This document shows, piece after piece, positions 16,552 to 25,205 of a DNA stretch of 35,599 nt (the first letter of the stretch is position 1; each line of letters opens with the position of its first letter). Location: the NCBI RefSeq assembly GCF_010692395.1, contig NZ_JAAHHS010000039.1, forward strand, positions 1 to 35,599. Reading direction: 5' to 3'. This DNA is from Moorena sp. SIO3H5. Lineage in GTDB: Bacteria; Cyanobacteriota; Cyanobacteriia; Cyanobacteriales; Coleofasciculaceae. The notes under the pieces were generated by a model. It saw nothing but the letters and a program-made list of their open reading frames with translations. It ran no database searches and was not told where the DNA came from. The translations under genes were made by a program, and so were the position numbers.

Positions 16552-18240
16552 ATGCCTGTGAGTAGTGCTGACGAACTAGAGCCAAGTCCCTTGCTTTCTT
16601 GGCAACTAGGCCAAAGTAACTTGTTAGATTGGCGAGCTATTATCGATACTAACCCCTCCCTCTGGAGAGAAGCCAAGGGACGGTCTCACTTCGGACCAAT
16701 GGTGCTAATGGCAACTACCGTAGGGGGGTCAGCGCCACTGTCACTACCAGAAAGCCTACTAGCAGTAGCCCTTACTCTCAGAGGAGCAGAGGTTCATACT
16801 CTGCTGTGTGACCATTCTCTGCCTGCCTGCCTTAATCTTCAAAAACTGGATACACCTCAAGAAAGGATTGAAAACTATGATCTAGAAAGGATCAAGTGCC
16901 AAAAGTGTTTCGCAACCGGTCGTTATCTTTATCAACCGTTGCATTTGACTAACCATGTATTCAGTGAACTGCTCAGCGGGCTCGACAGGCTAGAGGCAAA
17001 ACAGATCGCAGCCCACGTGCCCCTATCAGAGATTGAAAACTATTGCTTGGGCAACTGGAATATCGGTGAACACGCCTATGCTGGGGCGTTGCGCTATTTT
17101 ACTAGTGGGAATCTAGATAATGAACCCAACAGTGAAATCGTGGTGCGTCGGTATTTTGAAGGGGCTTTGCTGACTGCGTATGCTATCAGTAAGCTACTGT
17201 CTAAGTATAATTTTAAGGCTGCTTGCTTCAATCATGGCATCTACTTACCTCATGGCATCATTGGTGAGGTGTGTCGCTCACGCCAAGTGCGGGTGGTTAA
17301 CTGGACTATTGCCTACCGCAAGCGTTGTTTTATTTTTAGCCACGGAGACACTTATCATCACACTATGCTCAGTGAGCCTCTCCATGCCTGGGAAACCATG
17401 CCTTGGACTCAGGCAATGACAGATGACATCCTACAGTATTTGAAAAGTCGATGGCAGGGCACTCGGGATTGGATTTGGTTTCATGAAAAACCTGATGAAG
17501 AATTTAGCCGAAATGCTGAGGAGATGGGGCTTGACCTGAACAAGCCGGTGATTGGGATGCTCACTAATGTAATGTGGGATGCCCAGTTGCACTATCGGGC
17601 TAATGCTTTTCCCAATATGCTGAGGTGGGTACTCCAAACTATTGAGTATTTTGCTAAACGTCCTGACTTACAACTGCTGATTCGGATTCATCCAGCAGAG
17701 ATTCGGGGAACGTTGCCTTCTCGCCAACCCTTGTTGCCAGAAATCAAGAAGGTCTGGCCTCAATTGCCTAAGAATGTTTTCATCATTCCTCCAGAAAGTC
17801 CTGTGAGTACCTACGCAGCTATGGAGCAGTGCGATTCGGTAATTATTTATGGGACAAAAACTGGAGTAGAGTTGACCAGTGTAGGGATTCCGGTGATCGT
17901 TGGTGGTGAAGCTTGGATCCGAGATAAGGGCATCACTATGGATCCTTCAACAGCACAGGAGTATTTCCAGTGCTTGGATCAGCTACCCCTTGGTGAACGG
18001 TTGGATGACAATGCCCTTAAACGGGCGAGAATGTACGCTTACCATTTCTTTTTCAGACGGATGATTCCCCTACAGTTTACGGAACCGCTATCGGAAAATC
18101 CTTACATTAAGCTCAATATTACTAGCCTAGAGCAATTACTTCCTGGTGCAGATCCGGGTTTGGATATTATCTGTGATGGAATCTTGTCTGGTTCTCCTTT
18201 TATCTATCCAGCGGAACGATTGGGAATTGATCGGGTCTAG
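16552..18240 (+). CDS. GT-B glycosyltransferase-like capsule biosynthesis protein
   Basis: A 562-residue soluble protein. The C-terminal half (about residues 310-500) has the GT-B features of Capsule_synth/KpsS-type or CDP-glycerol glycerophosphotransferase-like enzymes: LLIRIHPAEIRG, FIIPPESPVSTYAAMEQCDSVI, then YGTKTGVELTSVGIPVIVGG. The N-terminal part includes paired cysteines (RIKCQKCFATGRYLY) and CFNHGIYLPHGIIGEV, where a bound acceptor or metal could sit. I know such proteins from cyanobacterial surface-glycan loci but not their exact reaction. The ATG at 16552 follows an extended -10 promoter by about 30 bp. The gene is divergent from wzm/wzt and likely part of the same pathway. Precise family is less sure than the fold. 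Confidence 0.65.
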   Translation: MPVSSADELEPSPLLSWQLGQSNLLDWRAIIDTNPSLWREAKGRSHFGPMVLMATTVGGSAPLSLPESLLAVALTLRGAEVHTLLCDHSLPACLNLQKLDTPQERIENYDLERIKCQKCFATGRYLYQPLHLTNHVFSELLSGLDRLEAKQIAAHVPLSEIENYCLGNWNIGEHAYAGALRYFTSGNLDNEPNSEIVVRRYFEGALLTAYAISKLLSKYNFKAACFNHGIYLPHGIIGEVCRSRQVRVVNWTIAYRKRCFIFSHGDTYHHTMLSEPLHAWETMPWTQAMTDDILQYLKSRWQGTRDWIWFHEKPDEEFSRNAEEMGLDLNKPVIGMLTNVMWDAQLHYRANAFPNMLRWVLQTIEYFAKRPDLQLLIRIHPAEIRGTLPSRQPLLPEIKKVWPQLPKNVFIIPPESPVSTYAAMEQCDSVIIYGTKTGVELTSVGIPVIVGGEAWIRDKGITMDPSTAQEYFQCLDQLPLGERLDDNALKRARMYAYHFFFRRMIPLQFTEPLSENPYIKLNITSLEQLLPGADPGLDIICDGILSGSPFIYPAERLGIDRV

Positions 18241-18565
18241 ATTCCTGGAACGGGCATCTTGCTGAAATGGAGATGTTGGTGGAACGGGCATCAGCCGTGG
18301 AATGGGGATGTTGGTGGAACGGGCATCTTGCCCGTTACAATTCCCGGCATCTGTGGAACGGGCATCAGCCGTGGAATGGGGATGTCGGTGGAACGGGCAT
18401 CTTGCCCGTTACAATTCCCGGCATCTGTGGAACGGGCATCAGCCGTGGAATGGGGATGTCGGTGGAACGGGCATCAGCCGTGGAATGGGGATGTTGGTGG
18501 AACGGGCATCTTGCCCGTTACAATTCCCGGCATCTGTGGAACGGGCATCTTGCCCGTTATCAATA
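18241..18565. repeat. Mosaic tandem array of two repeat units (35 and 39 bp)
   Basis: Two units alternate. Unit A (35 bp) begins GGAACGGGCATCAGCCGTGG. Unit B (39 bp) begins GGAACGGGCATCTTGCCCGT and contains an 8-bp hairpin (AACGGGCA with TGCCCGTT). After a degenerate leader the order is A, B, A, B, A, A, B and a shortened B. Three overlapping open frames run through it but carry only the repeat peptide, so I treat it as non-coding. A lone B-type copy lies inverted at 29025-29050. It follows directly after the stop codon at 18240. Confidence 0.9.
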
Positions 18566-18624
18566 TTTTCGGGCGGACTCTCCCAACTGGTGAAGAGGTG
18601 GAAAATCAGGGCAAGTCCTTGGGT

Positions 18625-18688
18625 GGTGCGTTACGGGGTTACTGGCTATGAAGTTGAATATGATGGCAAGGCGCGCCCCTAACGCACC
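18625..18688. repeat. Terminal-inverted-repeat element GGTGCGTTA, copy 1
   Basis: Ends GGTGCGTTACGGGG and CCCCTAACGCACC are inverted, enclosing about 35 bp. Similar termini bound the elements at 25131-25205 and 29221-29291. It has no coding capacity and is of MITE type. Confidence 0.75.
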
Positions 18689-18692
18689 CTAA

Positions 18693-18725
18693 AGCACCAC
18701 TAGCACCACTAGCACCACTAGCACT
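18693..18725. repeat. 9-bp tandem repeat AGCACCACT
   Basis: Three full copies of AGCACCACT and a partial fourth lie directly beside the terminal-inverted-repeat element. It is non-coding. The remaining DNA up to the gene at 18887 is AT-rich and shows no other gene. Confidence 0.85.
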
Positions 18726-18886
18726 AAAAATTTTTAGAGTTATATATCTATAATGACTTGCTATTATAACATAAATAATGGGATAGTTTGATATCATTAT
18801 CCCCGAGGGTGCCACTATAACGGCCAAATCAAGTTAAGCTAAATGGCTTGGTGATGGCTCTATACAGGTGTGTTCAGGAGTGTATT

Positions 18887-19873
18887 ATGAACTATATCAG
18901 AATTCTGGCTAAACCTTTTCGTCAAGTCAAAAATTTTTATCACAGCTCATTGACTCAGTATCCTACTCAACTAGCTAATCCAGGACTAGCTAATCCAGGA
19001 CTAGCTAATCCTGGAGAATTGAGTAATTTTAAGATATTACAGTCTTTAGCTAAACCGGTAATTAGCTCTGATAAAAGGTGCATGGTCTCGGTGGTGATTG
19101 GGAGTTATAACCGTAGACCTTTACTGGAAAAAGCGATTCAAAGTGTTCGAGATAATCAGATTCGTGTCCCCTATGAAATCATTGTGATTGACGGGGGGTC
19201 AACGGATGGATCTTTAGAATGGCTAATTCAGCAGAAAGATATTATTACTATCATCCAACATAACCGAGGGGAATTCCAAGGAAAGCCACTCAAGCGTCGC
19301 AGTTGGGGGTATTTTATGAATCTTGGCTTTAAATCCGCTAAAGGAAAATACATTTTGATGATCAGTGATGATTGTCTGCTATTACCGAATGCGGTTAATT
19401 TAGGGCTGGATAAGTTTGAAGAGGTGGACAAAGCTGGCGTAAAAATAGGGGGAGTAGCTTTCTATTTTAGGAATTGGCCAGAGGATAAAGAGTACTATGT
19501 ACAACATACCCTTGGTGGCAAGCTGTTTGTGAATCATGGTATGTACTTAAAAGAAGCCCTAGCAGCAGTTGACTGGGCCGATGAAGAGCGATATGTCTTT
19601 TATAAAGCTGATGGTGACCTCTGTTTAAAGATGTGGCAGCTTAATTATGAGATTGTAGATTGTCCAGGGGCTTATGTTGAACATTATTATGATCGAAATG
19701 AAGCGGTTCGCCAGACTAACAATGCTGTTTTAGACCATGATCGAGAGGCTTACTTGAAGCGATGGGAAGGAATTTATTATCATCGATATAAGCGGGATCT
19801 CCGGAGACGAGTAACTAGGTTATATGAGGACAAAACTAGAACAGCAGACCAGTTTATGGACTTAGTTTATTAA
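18887..19873 (+). CDS. Glycosyltransferase family 2
   Basis: A 328-residue GT-A enzyme. The core begins at MVSVVIGSYNRRPLLEKAI, continues with the nucleotide-binding YEIIVIDGGSTDGS and the metal-binding YILMISDDCLLLPNA, and includes a later acceptor-side stretch VDWADEERYVFYKADGDLC. About 60 residues precede the fold and contain three tandem LANPG units encoded by a 15-bp repeat. The open frame starts earlier at 18848, but ATG at 18887 (MNYIRILAKPF) has AGGAG six bases upstream and is the better start. It precedes an FkbM methyltransferase by 23 bp, a likely two-gene unit making and methylating one sugar linkage. Sugar donor unknown. Confidence 0.87.
   Translation: MNYIRILAKPFRQVKNFYHSSLTQYPTQLANPGLANPGLANPGELSNFKILQSLAKPVISSDKRCMVSVVIGSYNRRPLLEKAIQSVRDNQIRVPYEIIVIDGGSTDGSLEWLIQQKDIITIIQHNRGEFQGKPLKRRSWGYFMNLGFKSAKGKYILMISDDCLLLPNAVNLGLDKFEEVDKAGVKIGGVAFYFRNWPEDKEYYVQHTLGGKLFVNHGMYLKEALAAVDWADEERYVFYKADGDLCLKMWQLNYEIVDCPGAYVEHYYDRNEAVRQTNNAVLDHDREAYLKRWEGIYYHRYKRDLRRRVTRLYEDKTRTADQFMDLVY
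18969..19013. repeat. In-frame 15-bp triplication in a GT2 gene
   Basis: CTAGCTAATCCAGGA occurs three times in direct succession, the third copy differing at one base. It encodes LANPG three times in the N-terminal linker of the glycosyltransferase. The near-identity of the copies indicates recent expansion. Confidence 0.9.
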
Positions 19874-19896
19874 CTTGTCTAGGAGTAATTAAGTAA

Positions 19897-20661
19897 ATGG
19901 CTTCGGTGAAACAGAAAGTTAGTCGGTTGGTAAATAGTCTGTTAGCGTCGATGAATTTAAAGTTGCTAAGGCTTTCAGACTACAAACAAATTGTGGAAGC
20001 GAGTCCAGACCCAGGCCGGGAGCTATGGCGATGGGTTCGTGAAAATTATTCGATTAAGACGGTGATTGATATTGGCTCAAATAATGGTGATTTCGCGGAA
20101 TTTTTAGCTTGTTACTTCAATGCTAAACAGACCTATGTATTTGAACCATTGCCATCTTATATATCAGATTTAGAAGGAAAAGCGGCTAAAATTCCTAATC
20201 TAAAAATTTTTAATGTGGCTTTGTCGGATTATGAAGGAGAAGAGTTATTTTATGAGAATTCTTACGGGCCAGCTTCTTCGATGTTACGCATAAGCGAACT
20301 ATGTAAGAATGAATTCCCACAGACATCAGGAGAAAGTGAAATAAAAGTAAAGGTTTGCTCCCTGGATGACCTATTACAGTCAGAATTAGAGTCTGATAAA
20401 TTTGAGCAAGATATTTTTATAAAAATTGATGTCCAAGGGGTTGAAGATAAGGTAATAAAGGGAGGTAAAAAGCTATTTTGCCTAGGGCGATGTGTTCTGG
20501 TAGAAATGTCATTTGTCCCCCTGTATAAGGAACAACCATTATTTGAAGAGGTACATGACTGTTTGGTAGAGTTAGGTTACCGATTTGCGGGAATTAAAAA
20601 TCAGATTAATTCTATCAAGTCTGGACAGCCATTATTCTGCCATTGTTTGTATGTCCGTTAA
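19897..20661 (+). CDS. FkbM family methyltransferase
   Basis: A 254-residue protein with VIDIGSNNGDFAEFLACYF (about residues 58-76) as SAM-binding motif, TYVFEPLPSY as the acidic strand, and the FkbM C-terminal hallmark FIKIDVQGVEDKVIKGGKK. It is shorter than the other FkbM protein encoded at 1366-2415 and not closely similar to it outside the motifs, so the two are unlikely to be a recent duplicate pair. Probable role: O-methylation of a sugar in the surface glycan. It begins 23 bp after the GT2 gene. Downstream lies a 259-bp repeat-filled gap. Confidence 0.88.
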   Translation: MASVKQKVSRLVNSLLASMNLKLLRLSDYKQIVEASPDPGRELWRWVRENYSIKTVIDIGSNNGDFAEFLACYFNAKQTYVFEPLPSYISDLEGKAAKIPNLKIFNVALSDYEGEELFYENSYGPASSMLRISELCKNEFPQTSGESEIKVKVCSLDDLLQSELESDKFEQDIFIKIDVQGVEDKVIKGGKKLFCLGRCVLVEMSFVPLYKEQPLFEEVHDCLVELGYRFAGIKNQINSIKSGQPLFCHCLYVR

Positions 20662-20673
20662 GGTTATGCAAAC

Positions 20674-20880
20674 TATCAGTTATCAGTTATCAGCTATTAG
20701 CTTATGTGCTACAGATGGTGCTACTTGAGATGCTTTTTAATAAAACAGGTAAGCATTGGTTTAATCTGAGTTAAGTCACAGGCTGGAAGCCTGTGCCACA
20801 AAAGTGACCGCCGACCGCTGACCACTGACCGCTGAACGCGCACGCGTGCGCGTAGCGCATATGCTGAATGCTGAATGCTT
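20674..20880. repeat. Heptamer repeats and hairpins in an intergenic gap
   Basis: The gap between the FkbM gene and the GT2 gene at 20921 holds ATCAGTT units (20674-20699), a hairpin with an 8-bp stem CACAGGCT and GGA loop (20777-20795), GACCGCT-type units (about 20806-20835), a CGCGTGCGCG-rich stretch, and two GCTGAAT units. Apart from the hairpin and GC stretch, the tandem units have a 7-bp period. No gene is visible. Confidence 0.8.
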
Positions 20881-20920
20881 ACGTTAATTTTTAAGAGTGA
20901 AGGTGAGGAGTGAAGGAACC

Positions 20921-21859
20921 ATGAAACTTTCTGTTGTTGTTGGTACCTATAATCGATTGAGTCTTCTGAAGCAATGTATTACTAGTATTCTTGAACAAAC
21001 ATCAACCCCTACAAAAATTTATGTAACTGATGCGGGGTCTGATGATGGCACTATTGAGTATTTAAATGCGATCGCATCCTCCAATCCACAGGTGATTCCG
21101 ATTTTGGTGGGCGAAAAGCTTGGTCAAGCTAAAGCCTATAATGATGTGTTCAGACTTATAGATACTCCCTATGTGTGTTGGGTAAGTGATGATAATGTAA
21201 TCGTGAACCATGGTCTGGATACGGCGGTAAAAATACTTGAGGAAAAGCGGAAGATCGGGATGGTAGCCCTGAAAGTAAGGGATAAACAAGGACCCTTCGT
21301 GAGTGCTCCCTACATTGGTGGGGTCTCAGTAATTGGTGTATTAAATGTTAACCAAGGTGTGCTGAGAACTTCGGTATTAAAACAGGTGGGTGGATTCTGT
21401 GAAGTATTTCGAGATTATGGGATTGATCCGGATTTGACCACGAAAGTTTTATATTCAGGGCATGATATCGTTTATACTAAAAAAATTGCTATTCATCATT
21501 ACCGCAATTGGAGTTCGGATCCTAATTCTCCAGAATATGCCCAAATGATGGAGAGGCAAAAGCAGTATAAAGCCCTTTATGCGGAAAGGTACTCAAAGTA
21601 TGCGAAAGGGGGTTGGTTCTGGGAACTGAAAAAGTATCTTTGGGCATTGTTTCGTAAAGGGATCGGGTTTGATCAACACTACAATTCCGACCAACCGATC
21701 TTCTGGAATCTCATCCCTCGGGATTGGCACAATATCATGACCAGTCGGTATATTAGTATCACCGATCCGATGACTACCCAAGGTAAAAGTTATCACTTAA
21801 TTCAACATTGTCCAGGATATCTACGACCGAGATCATTTCAAGTGGAGCCGTTATCGTAA
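20921..21859 (+). CDS. Glycosyltransferase family 2
   Basis: A 312-residue GT-A enzyme with KLSVVVGTYNRLSLLKQCI at the N-terminus, KIYVTDAGSDDGTIEYL as nucleotide-binding segment and VCWVSDDNVIVNHGLD as the metal-binding region. Two stretches typical of bacterial GT2 rhamnosyl- or hexosyl-transferases follow (QVGGFCEVFRDYGIDPDL; HHYRNWSSD). The frame opens at GTG 20897, but ATG at 20921 starts right at the fold and has GAAGGA close upstream. Repeat-filled gaps flank it on both sides, so it may be transcribed on its own. The role is chain extension of the surface glycan; donor unknown. Confidence 0.88.
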   Translation: MKLSVVVGTYNRLSLLKQCITSILEQTSTPTKIYVTDAGSDDGTIEYLNAIASSNPQVIPILVGEKLGQAKAYNDVFRLIDTPYVCWVSDDNVIVNHGLDTAVKILEEKRKIGMVALKVRDKQGPFVSAPYIGGVSVIGVLNVNQGVLRTSVLKQVGGFCEVFRDYGIDPDLTTKVLYSGHDIVYTKKIAIHHYRNWSSDPNSPEYAQMMERQKQYKALYAERYSKYAKGGWFWELKKYLWALFRKGIGFDQHYNSDQPIFWNLIPRDWHNIMTSRYISITDPMTTQGKSYHLIQHCPGYLRPRSFQVEPLS

Positions 21860-21861
21860 AA

Positions 21862-22011
21862 GCTATCAGTTATCAGCGGTCAGCTATCAGTTATAGGGCT
21901 ACGGGCAAGGCAAAAGGCAAAAGGCAAGAGGCAAAAGGCAAGAGGCAAAAGCTTTTGCTGCTGACGGCTGACGGCTGACGGCTGACCGCTGACGGCTGAC
22001 GGCTGACGGCT
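21862..22011. repeat. Compound 7-bp repeat block
   Basis: Three different heptamer families lie side by side: ATCAGTT-type units (about 21862-21893), GGCAAAA/GGCAAGA units (21904-21950) and GCTGACG units (21957-22011). All share the 7-bp period. The block lies between the GT2 stop and the NeuB-family gene. The remaining roughly 100 bp before 22120 probably hold the promoter of the NeuB-family gene. Confidence 0.9.
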
Positions 22012-22119
22012 AAATGCTGAGAAAAAGATAAATACGTATTGAAATCTCAGGTAATTAATGGTAAACCATTGGTCAGTGGTGAAAAACCGATAGGAATTTA
22101 TTGGTTGTAGGAGTGTAAA

Positions 22120-23193
22120 ATGTCCCGAAGACTGACTATTAATGGTTTTGAAATTAATGACGATAGCGATTGCTTTGTAATTGCTGAAATTGGGAATAAC
22201 CATCAAGGTAGCTTGGAAAAGTGTAAAGAAATGTTCCGGATTGCTAAGGAATGCGGAGCGAATGCTGTAAAACTACAAAAACGAGACAATCGTGCCCTTT
22301 ACACGAAAGCTGCTTTTGACAGACCTTATGACCATGAAAATAGTTTTGGTTTGACCTATGGTGAGCATCGGGAGTTTCTAGAATTTGGTGCTTACGAATA
22401 TCAGGAACTGAAAAAGTATGCTGAAGAAGTAGGGATTACGTTTTTCTCTACTGCTTTTGATATTCCGAGTGCGGACTTTTTGGGTGAGTTGGATATGCCA
22501 GCCTATAAGATCGCTTCTGGAGACCTTAAGAGCTTGCCCCTAATTAAACATGTTGCCCAATTCCAGAAGCCGATGATCATTAGCACTGGTGCAGCTACGT
22601 TAGAGGATGTGCAACGGGTTTACGATGCGATTATGCCGATTAACCCCCAGCTGTGTATCCTCCAATGTACGGCAAGCTATCCAGCGGACTTTGAAGAACT
22701 TAACCTGAAGGTGATCGAGACCTATCGGGAACTGTTCGATGATATTGTGATTGGTCTATCTAGCCATGACAACGGTATCGCGATGGCAGTGGCGGCTTAT
22801 GTTCTTGGGGCTCGTGTGATTGAGAAACACTTTACCCTGAACCGGGCGATGAAAGGAACAGACCATGCTTTCTCGTTAGAACCGACAGGGTTGCGCAAGA
22901 TGGTCAGAGACCTCAGACGCACTCGCCAAGCTTTTGGGGATGGGGTGAAAAAGATACACCTGAATGAACGTCCTGCTTACTTGAAGATGGGTAAAAAACT
23001 GGTGGCTGCGGATAATTTACCTGTAGGACATGTTTTAAGGGCAGAGGATATCGCGATGAAATCCCCAGGGGATGGTTTGCCCCCCTATGAATTGGACAAT
23101 GTGATTGGTAAAGTCTTAACCAAACCCCTAAGGGTGGATGAGTCAATTACCTTGGCTGGGTTGGTGGAAAATGTTGAACAGGTTGCTGTGTAG
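22120..23193 (+). CDS. NeuB-family nonulosonic acid synthase
   Basis: A 357-residue TIM-barrel synthase with a C-terminal SAF domain. It condenses phosphoenolpyruvate with an N-acyl hexosamine to give a nine-carbon sialic-acid-type sugar. Seen motifs: FVIAEIGNNHQGSLEKC (about residues 19-35), AVKLQKRDN, FFSTAFDIPSADFLGEL, YKIASGDLKSLPLI, ISTGAATLEDV, LQCTASYP, and IEKHFTLNRAMKGTDHAFSL. The SAF/antifreeze-like part (KKLVAADNLPVGHVLRAEDI) covers about residues 288-350. Whether the product is neuraminic, legionaminic, pseudaminic or another acid cannot be told. No CMP-sugar synthetase or hydrolysing epimerase gene is in this window. TAGGAG lies eight bases before the ATG. It is followed by an SDR gene after 15 bp. 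Confidence 0.9.
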   Translation: MSRRLTINGFEINDDSDCFVIAEIGNNHQGSLEKCKEMFRIAKECGANAVKLQKRDNRALYTKAAFDRPYDHENSFGLTYGEHREFLEFGAYEYQELKKYAEEVGITFFSTAFDIPSADFLGELDMPAYKIASGDLKSLPLIKHVAQFQKPMIISTGAATLEDVQRVYDAIMPINPQLCILQCTASYPADFEELNLKVIETYRELFDDIVIGLSSHDNGIAMAVAAYVLGARVIEKHFTLNRAMKGTDHAFSLEPTGLRKMVRDLRRTRQAFGDGVKKIHLNERPAYLKMGKKLVAADNLPVGHVLRAEDIAMKSPGDGLPPYELDNVIGKVLTKPLRVDESITLAGLVENVEQVAV

Positions 23194-23208
23194 GGTATTG
23201 TTGGCTTC

Positions 23209-24015
23209 GTGAATTATTTTGACCTCTCTGGCAAAATTGCTATTGTTACTGGAGTCTTAGGTAAACTTGGACCCGTTTGGAGTCGGGCATTATTGGATGC
23301 TGGCGCAACGGTTGTGGGGATAGACCTACCATTGGCTCAGGTGCCAAGCTCCTTTGAGACACTTCAAGGGCATTATCCCAAGACTCGTTTGTTTTTGGAG
23401 CGGGGTGATATATGCGATCGCACTGCCATGACCGCAATTCGCGATCGCATCCTGAGCGACATTGGCATTCCTGCCGTGATTGTCAACAATGCTGGGATTG
23501 ACCAACCTCCTGGCCCAGTGAAAACCTACAGCTTGGAAGATATTCCCCTAGAGATTTGCCGCAAGGTGTTTGAGGTGAATGTCTTGGGCGCATTCCAGGT
23601 GACCCAAGTCTTCGGTAGCCCAATGGTGGAAGCTAGACGAGGTTCAATCATTAATATCGGTTCGTTGTATGGGAGCGTATCTCCCGATGCCCGGTTTTAT
23701 GAGCATCTGGAGTGCGACCCTCCTTTTCTTAAACCCCCTGCCTATGGGGCATCGAAGGCAGCACTGGTGAATTTAACCCGGTACTTTGCTACCCACTGGG
23801 GACCCTTTGGTGTCCGGGTTAATGCCCTTTCTCCGGGGGGAGTATTGGGTGGACAGGATGAGGAATTTAAACGGAAATTTTGCGATCGCGTTCCTCTAGG
23901 ACGGATGGCGGAGTTTGAGGATTTACTTGGCCCATTAGTGTTTCTGGCATCCGATGCCTCTGCCTATGTCACAGGTACCGAACTCCGAGTCGATGGCGGT
24001 TTTACCGTTTGGTAG
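23209..24015 (+). CDS. Short-chain dehydrogenase/reductase
   Basis: A 268-residue classical SDR. The NAD(P)-binding loop is VTGVLGKLGPVWSRALLDAG with GxxxxLG rather than the standard TGxxxGIG spacing, a variant I associate with SDRs from nonulosonic-acid and flagellin-glycan loci (PtmA-like). NNAG is present (VNNAGIDQPPG), as are the catalytic Ser in NIGSLYGS and Y179/K183 in YGASK, and the C-terminal VTGTELRVDGGFTVW ending. It probably oxidises or reduces a sugar in the pathway of the NeuB-family enzyme, whose gene ends 15 bp before. The start is GTG at 23209, with no ATG in a better place. Confidence 0.88.
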   Translation: MNYFDLSGKIAIVTGVLGKLGPVWSRALLDAGATVVGIDLPLAQVPSSFETLQGHYPKTRLFLERGDICDRTAMTAIRDRILSDIGIPAVIVNNAGIDQPPGPVKTYSLEDIPLEICRKVFEVNVLGAFQVTQVFGSPMVEARRGSIINIGSLYGSVSPDARFYEHLECDPPFLKPPAYGASKAALVNLTRYFATHWGPFGVRVNALSPGGVLGGQDEEFKRKFCDRVPLGRMAEFEDLLGPLVFLASDASAYVTGTELRVDGGFTVW

Positions 24016-24042
24016 ACTAAACTGGTGCATCTTACAGTCTTA

Positions 24043-24090
24043 ATGCAGTCGCTGAGGGAGGAAACCTGCTCAGGTCGGCGCTGCATCGCT
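24043..24090. repeat. 48-bp palindromic element, copy B (diverged)
   Basis: The ends ATGCAGTCGCTGAGG and GGCGCTGCATCGCT match copy A at 493-540, while the inner arms differ but keep the GGAAACC core and a CTGAG/CTCAG pairing. The changes preserve a hairpin, consistent with selection on, or spread of, a structured element. It fills the short gap between the SDR and PhyH genes. Confidence 0.75.
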
Positions 24091-24114
24091 GAGTTATAGA
24101 GTTACAACGTTGAG

Positions 24115-25011
24115 ATGCACCCTTTGATCACTAAACTGTTTATTAAAAACCAGAAGCACTTTAACTATCCCTACCGCAAACGCAACGGTTACGAAACAAT
24201 TAGTAAATTTTTCAACTTTCCTACTTATAGTATTCGCAAAGATTTAGGAATTAGCGTTATTAATTGTCAAGGTAAATTACCTAGTATCTCTAAAAAAGAT
24301 GGATTTTTAGTGTGGTTTCCCAAAAAGTTTGATCCAGTTAGCCAAGTGATTGGAGCATGTCGGGACTATATCGCTACTGTTGATCAATCTATTTTTACCA
24401 AAAAAGGTGACGGAAAAGAAGAATACCTGAGAGGGCTCCATCCAGATAAGTCTAAACTTACGGAGTCTTTAGTAAAACTAGCTTGTGATCGAACCTTAGT
24501 AAGTATCGTAACAAAATACCTTGGGATTTTACCAATTATCAATGGTGTGAAGTTACTCTACTCGCCAAATAAAAAACTCTATGAAGGAGGAGCTCAATTT
24601 TTTCATTTAGACCCGGAAGGCGTTAGGCAAATCAAGCTATATATTTATGTAGAGGATGTGACAGAAGAGTCTGGCCCTCTGACCCTAATCCCAGCACAAG
24701 AATCCGAAAAAATCTACCGATCCTATCAAGGGGGAAGACTAACGGATGAGTGGGTCAGTCGCTTCATTGATCCGCAACATTTCTATTCCATAACTGGTGC
24801 GTCCGGGACAATGATATTTGCCGATACATCCAGATGTTTCCATTTCGGTAGCCGACCAGGAAAAAACCCCAGGTTTGTGATTATACTACAATATATATCG
24901 CCCTTTGCCATCAATTTTCCCTGGTTCGGGTGGGTTAGAAAACCACTCCATGCTCACTTGGTTAACGATAATACTTTAATGATAGACCAATATCTTTTGG
25001 GAGCTCAATAG
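24115..25011 (+). CDS. PhyH-type Fe(II)/2-oxoglutarate dioxygenase
   Basis: A 298-residue protein of the phytanoyl-CoA dioxygenase superfamily. The metal triad is visible as H164 and D166 in FFHLDPEG and H243 in CFHFGSRPG, with the downstream Arg in NPRFVIIL suited to bind 2-oxoglutarate. The double-stranded beta-helix covers about residues 120-270 (YVEDVTEESGPLTLIPA). Such enzymes hydroxylate small molecules, and several act on sugars or lipid tails. Here, after NeuB-family and SDR genes, a sugar or glycan-lipid substrate is plausible but unproven. ATG at 24115 lies just beyond palindrome copy B. A long repeat region follows. Confidence 0.8.
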   Translation: MHPLITKLFIKNQKHFNYPYRKRNGYETISKFFNFPTYSIRKDLGISVINCQGKLPSISKKDGFLVWFPKKFDPVSQVIGACRDYIATVDQSIFTKKGDGKEEYLRGLHPDKSKLTESLVKLACDRTLVSIVTKYLGILPIINGVKLLYSPNKKLYEGGAQFFHLDPEGVRQIKLYIYVEDVTEESGPLTLIPAQESEKIYRSYQGGRLTDEWVSRFIDPQHFYSITGASGTMIFADTSRCFHFGSRPGKNPRFVIILQYISPFAINFPWFGWVRKPLHAHLVNDNTLMIDQYLLGAQ

Positions 25012-25014
25012 ATG

Positions 25015-25101
25015 GAATAGGGAATAGGGAGTAGGGAGTAGGGAGTAGGGAGTAGGGAACAGGGAACAGGGAACAGGGAACAGGGAACAGGGAACAGGGA
25101 A
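25015..25101. repeat. 7-bp arrays GGGAGTA and GGGAACA
   Basis: Two GGGAATA-like units are followed by about four GGGAGTA and six GGGAACA units in uninterrupted 7-bp register, starting right after the PhyH stop codon. The switch of unit type inside one array suggests slippage and conversion between related heptamers. The inverted type reappears at 25360-25409. Confidence 0.92.
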
Positions 25102-25130
25102 TTTTTTTTGTGTATATCAGTAGTTGCTAG

Positions 25131-25205
25131 TGGTGCTTCAGGGACGGGTGAGCCCTTATTTTCTCGGTAGTCAGTGTTAGGACAGTCCGTCCCGTAACGC
25201 ACCAC
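25131..25205. repeat. Terminal-inverted-repeat element GGTGCGTTA, copy 2
   Basis: The left end GGTGCTTCAGGGACGG and right end CCGTCCCGTAACGCACC are imperfect inverted repeats around about 40 bp. The centre contains TCAGTGTTAGGACA, matching in inverted form TGTCCAACACTGA of the copy at 29221-29291. It is a MITE-like non-coding element. Confidence 0.8.

Noticed and set aside
18259..18682. Three overlapping plus-strand open frames, and the idea of a CRISPR array
   Set aside because: The frames only translate the tandem repeat. Units vary in type and directly abut with no unique spacers, so it is not CRISPR, and no cas genes are near.
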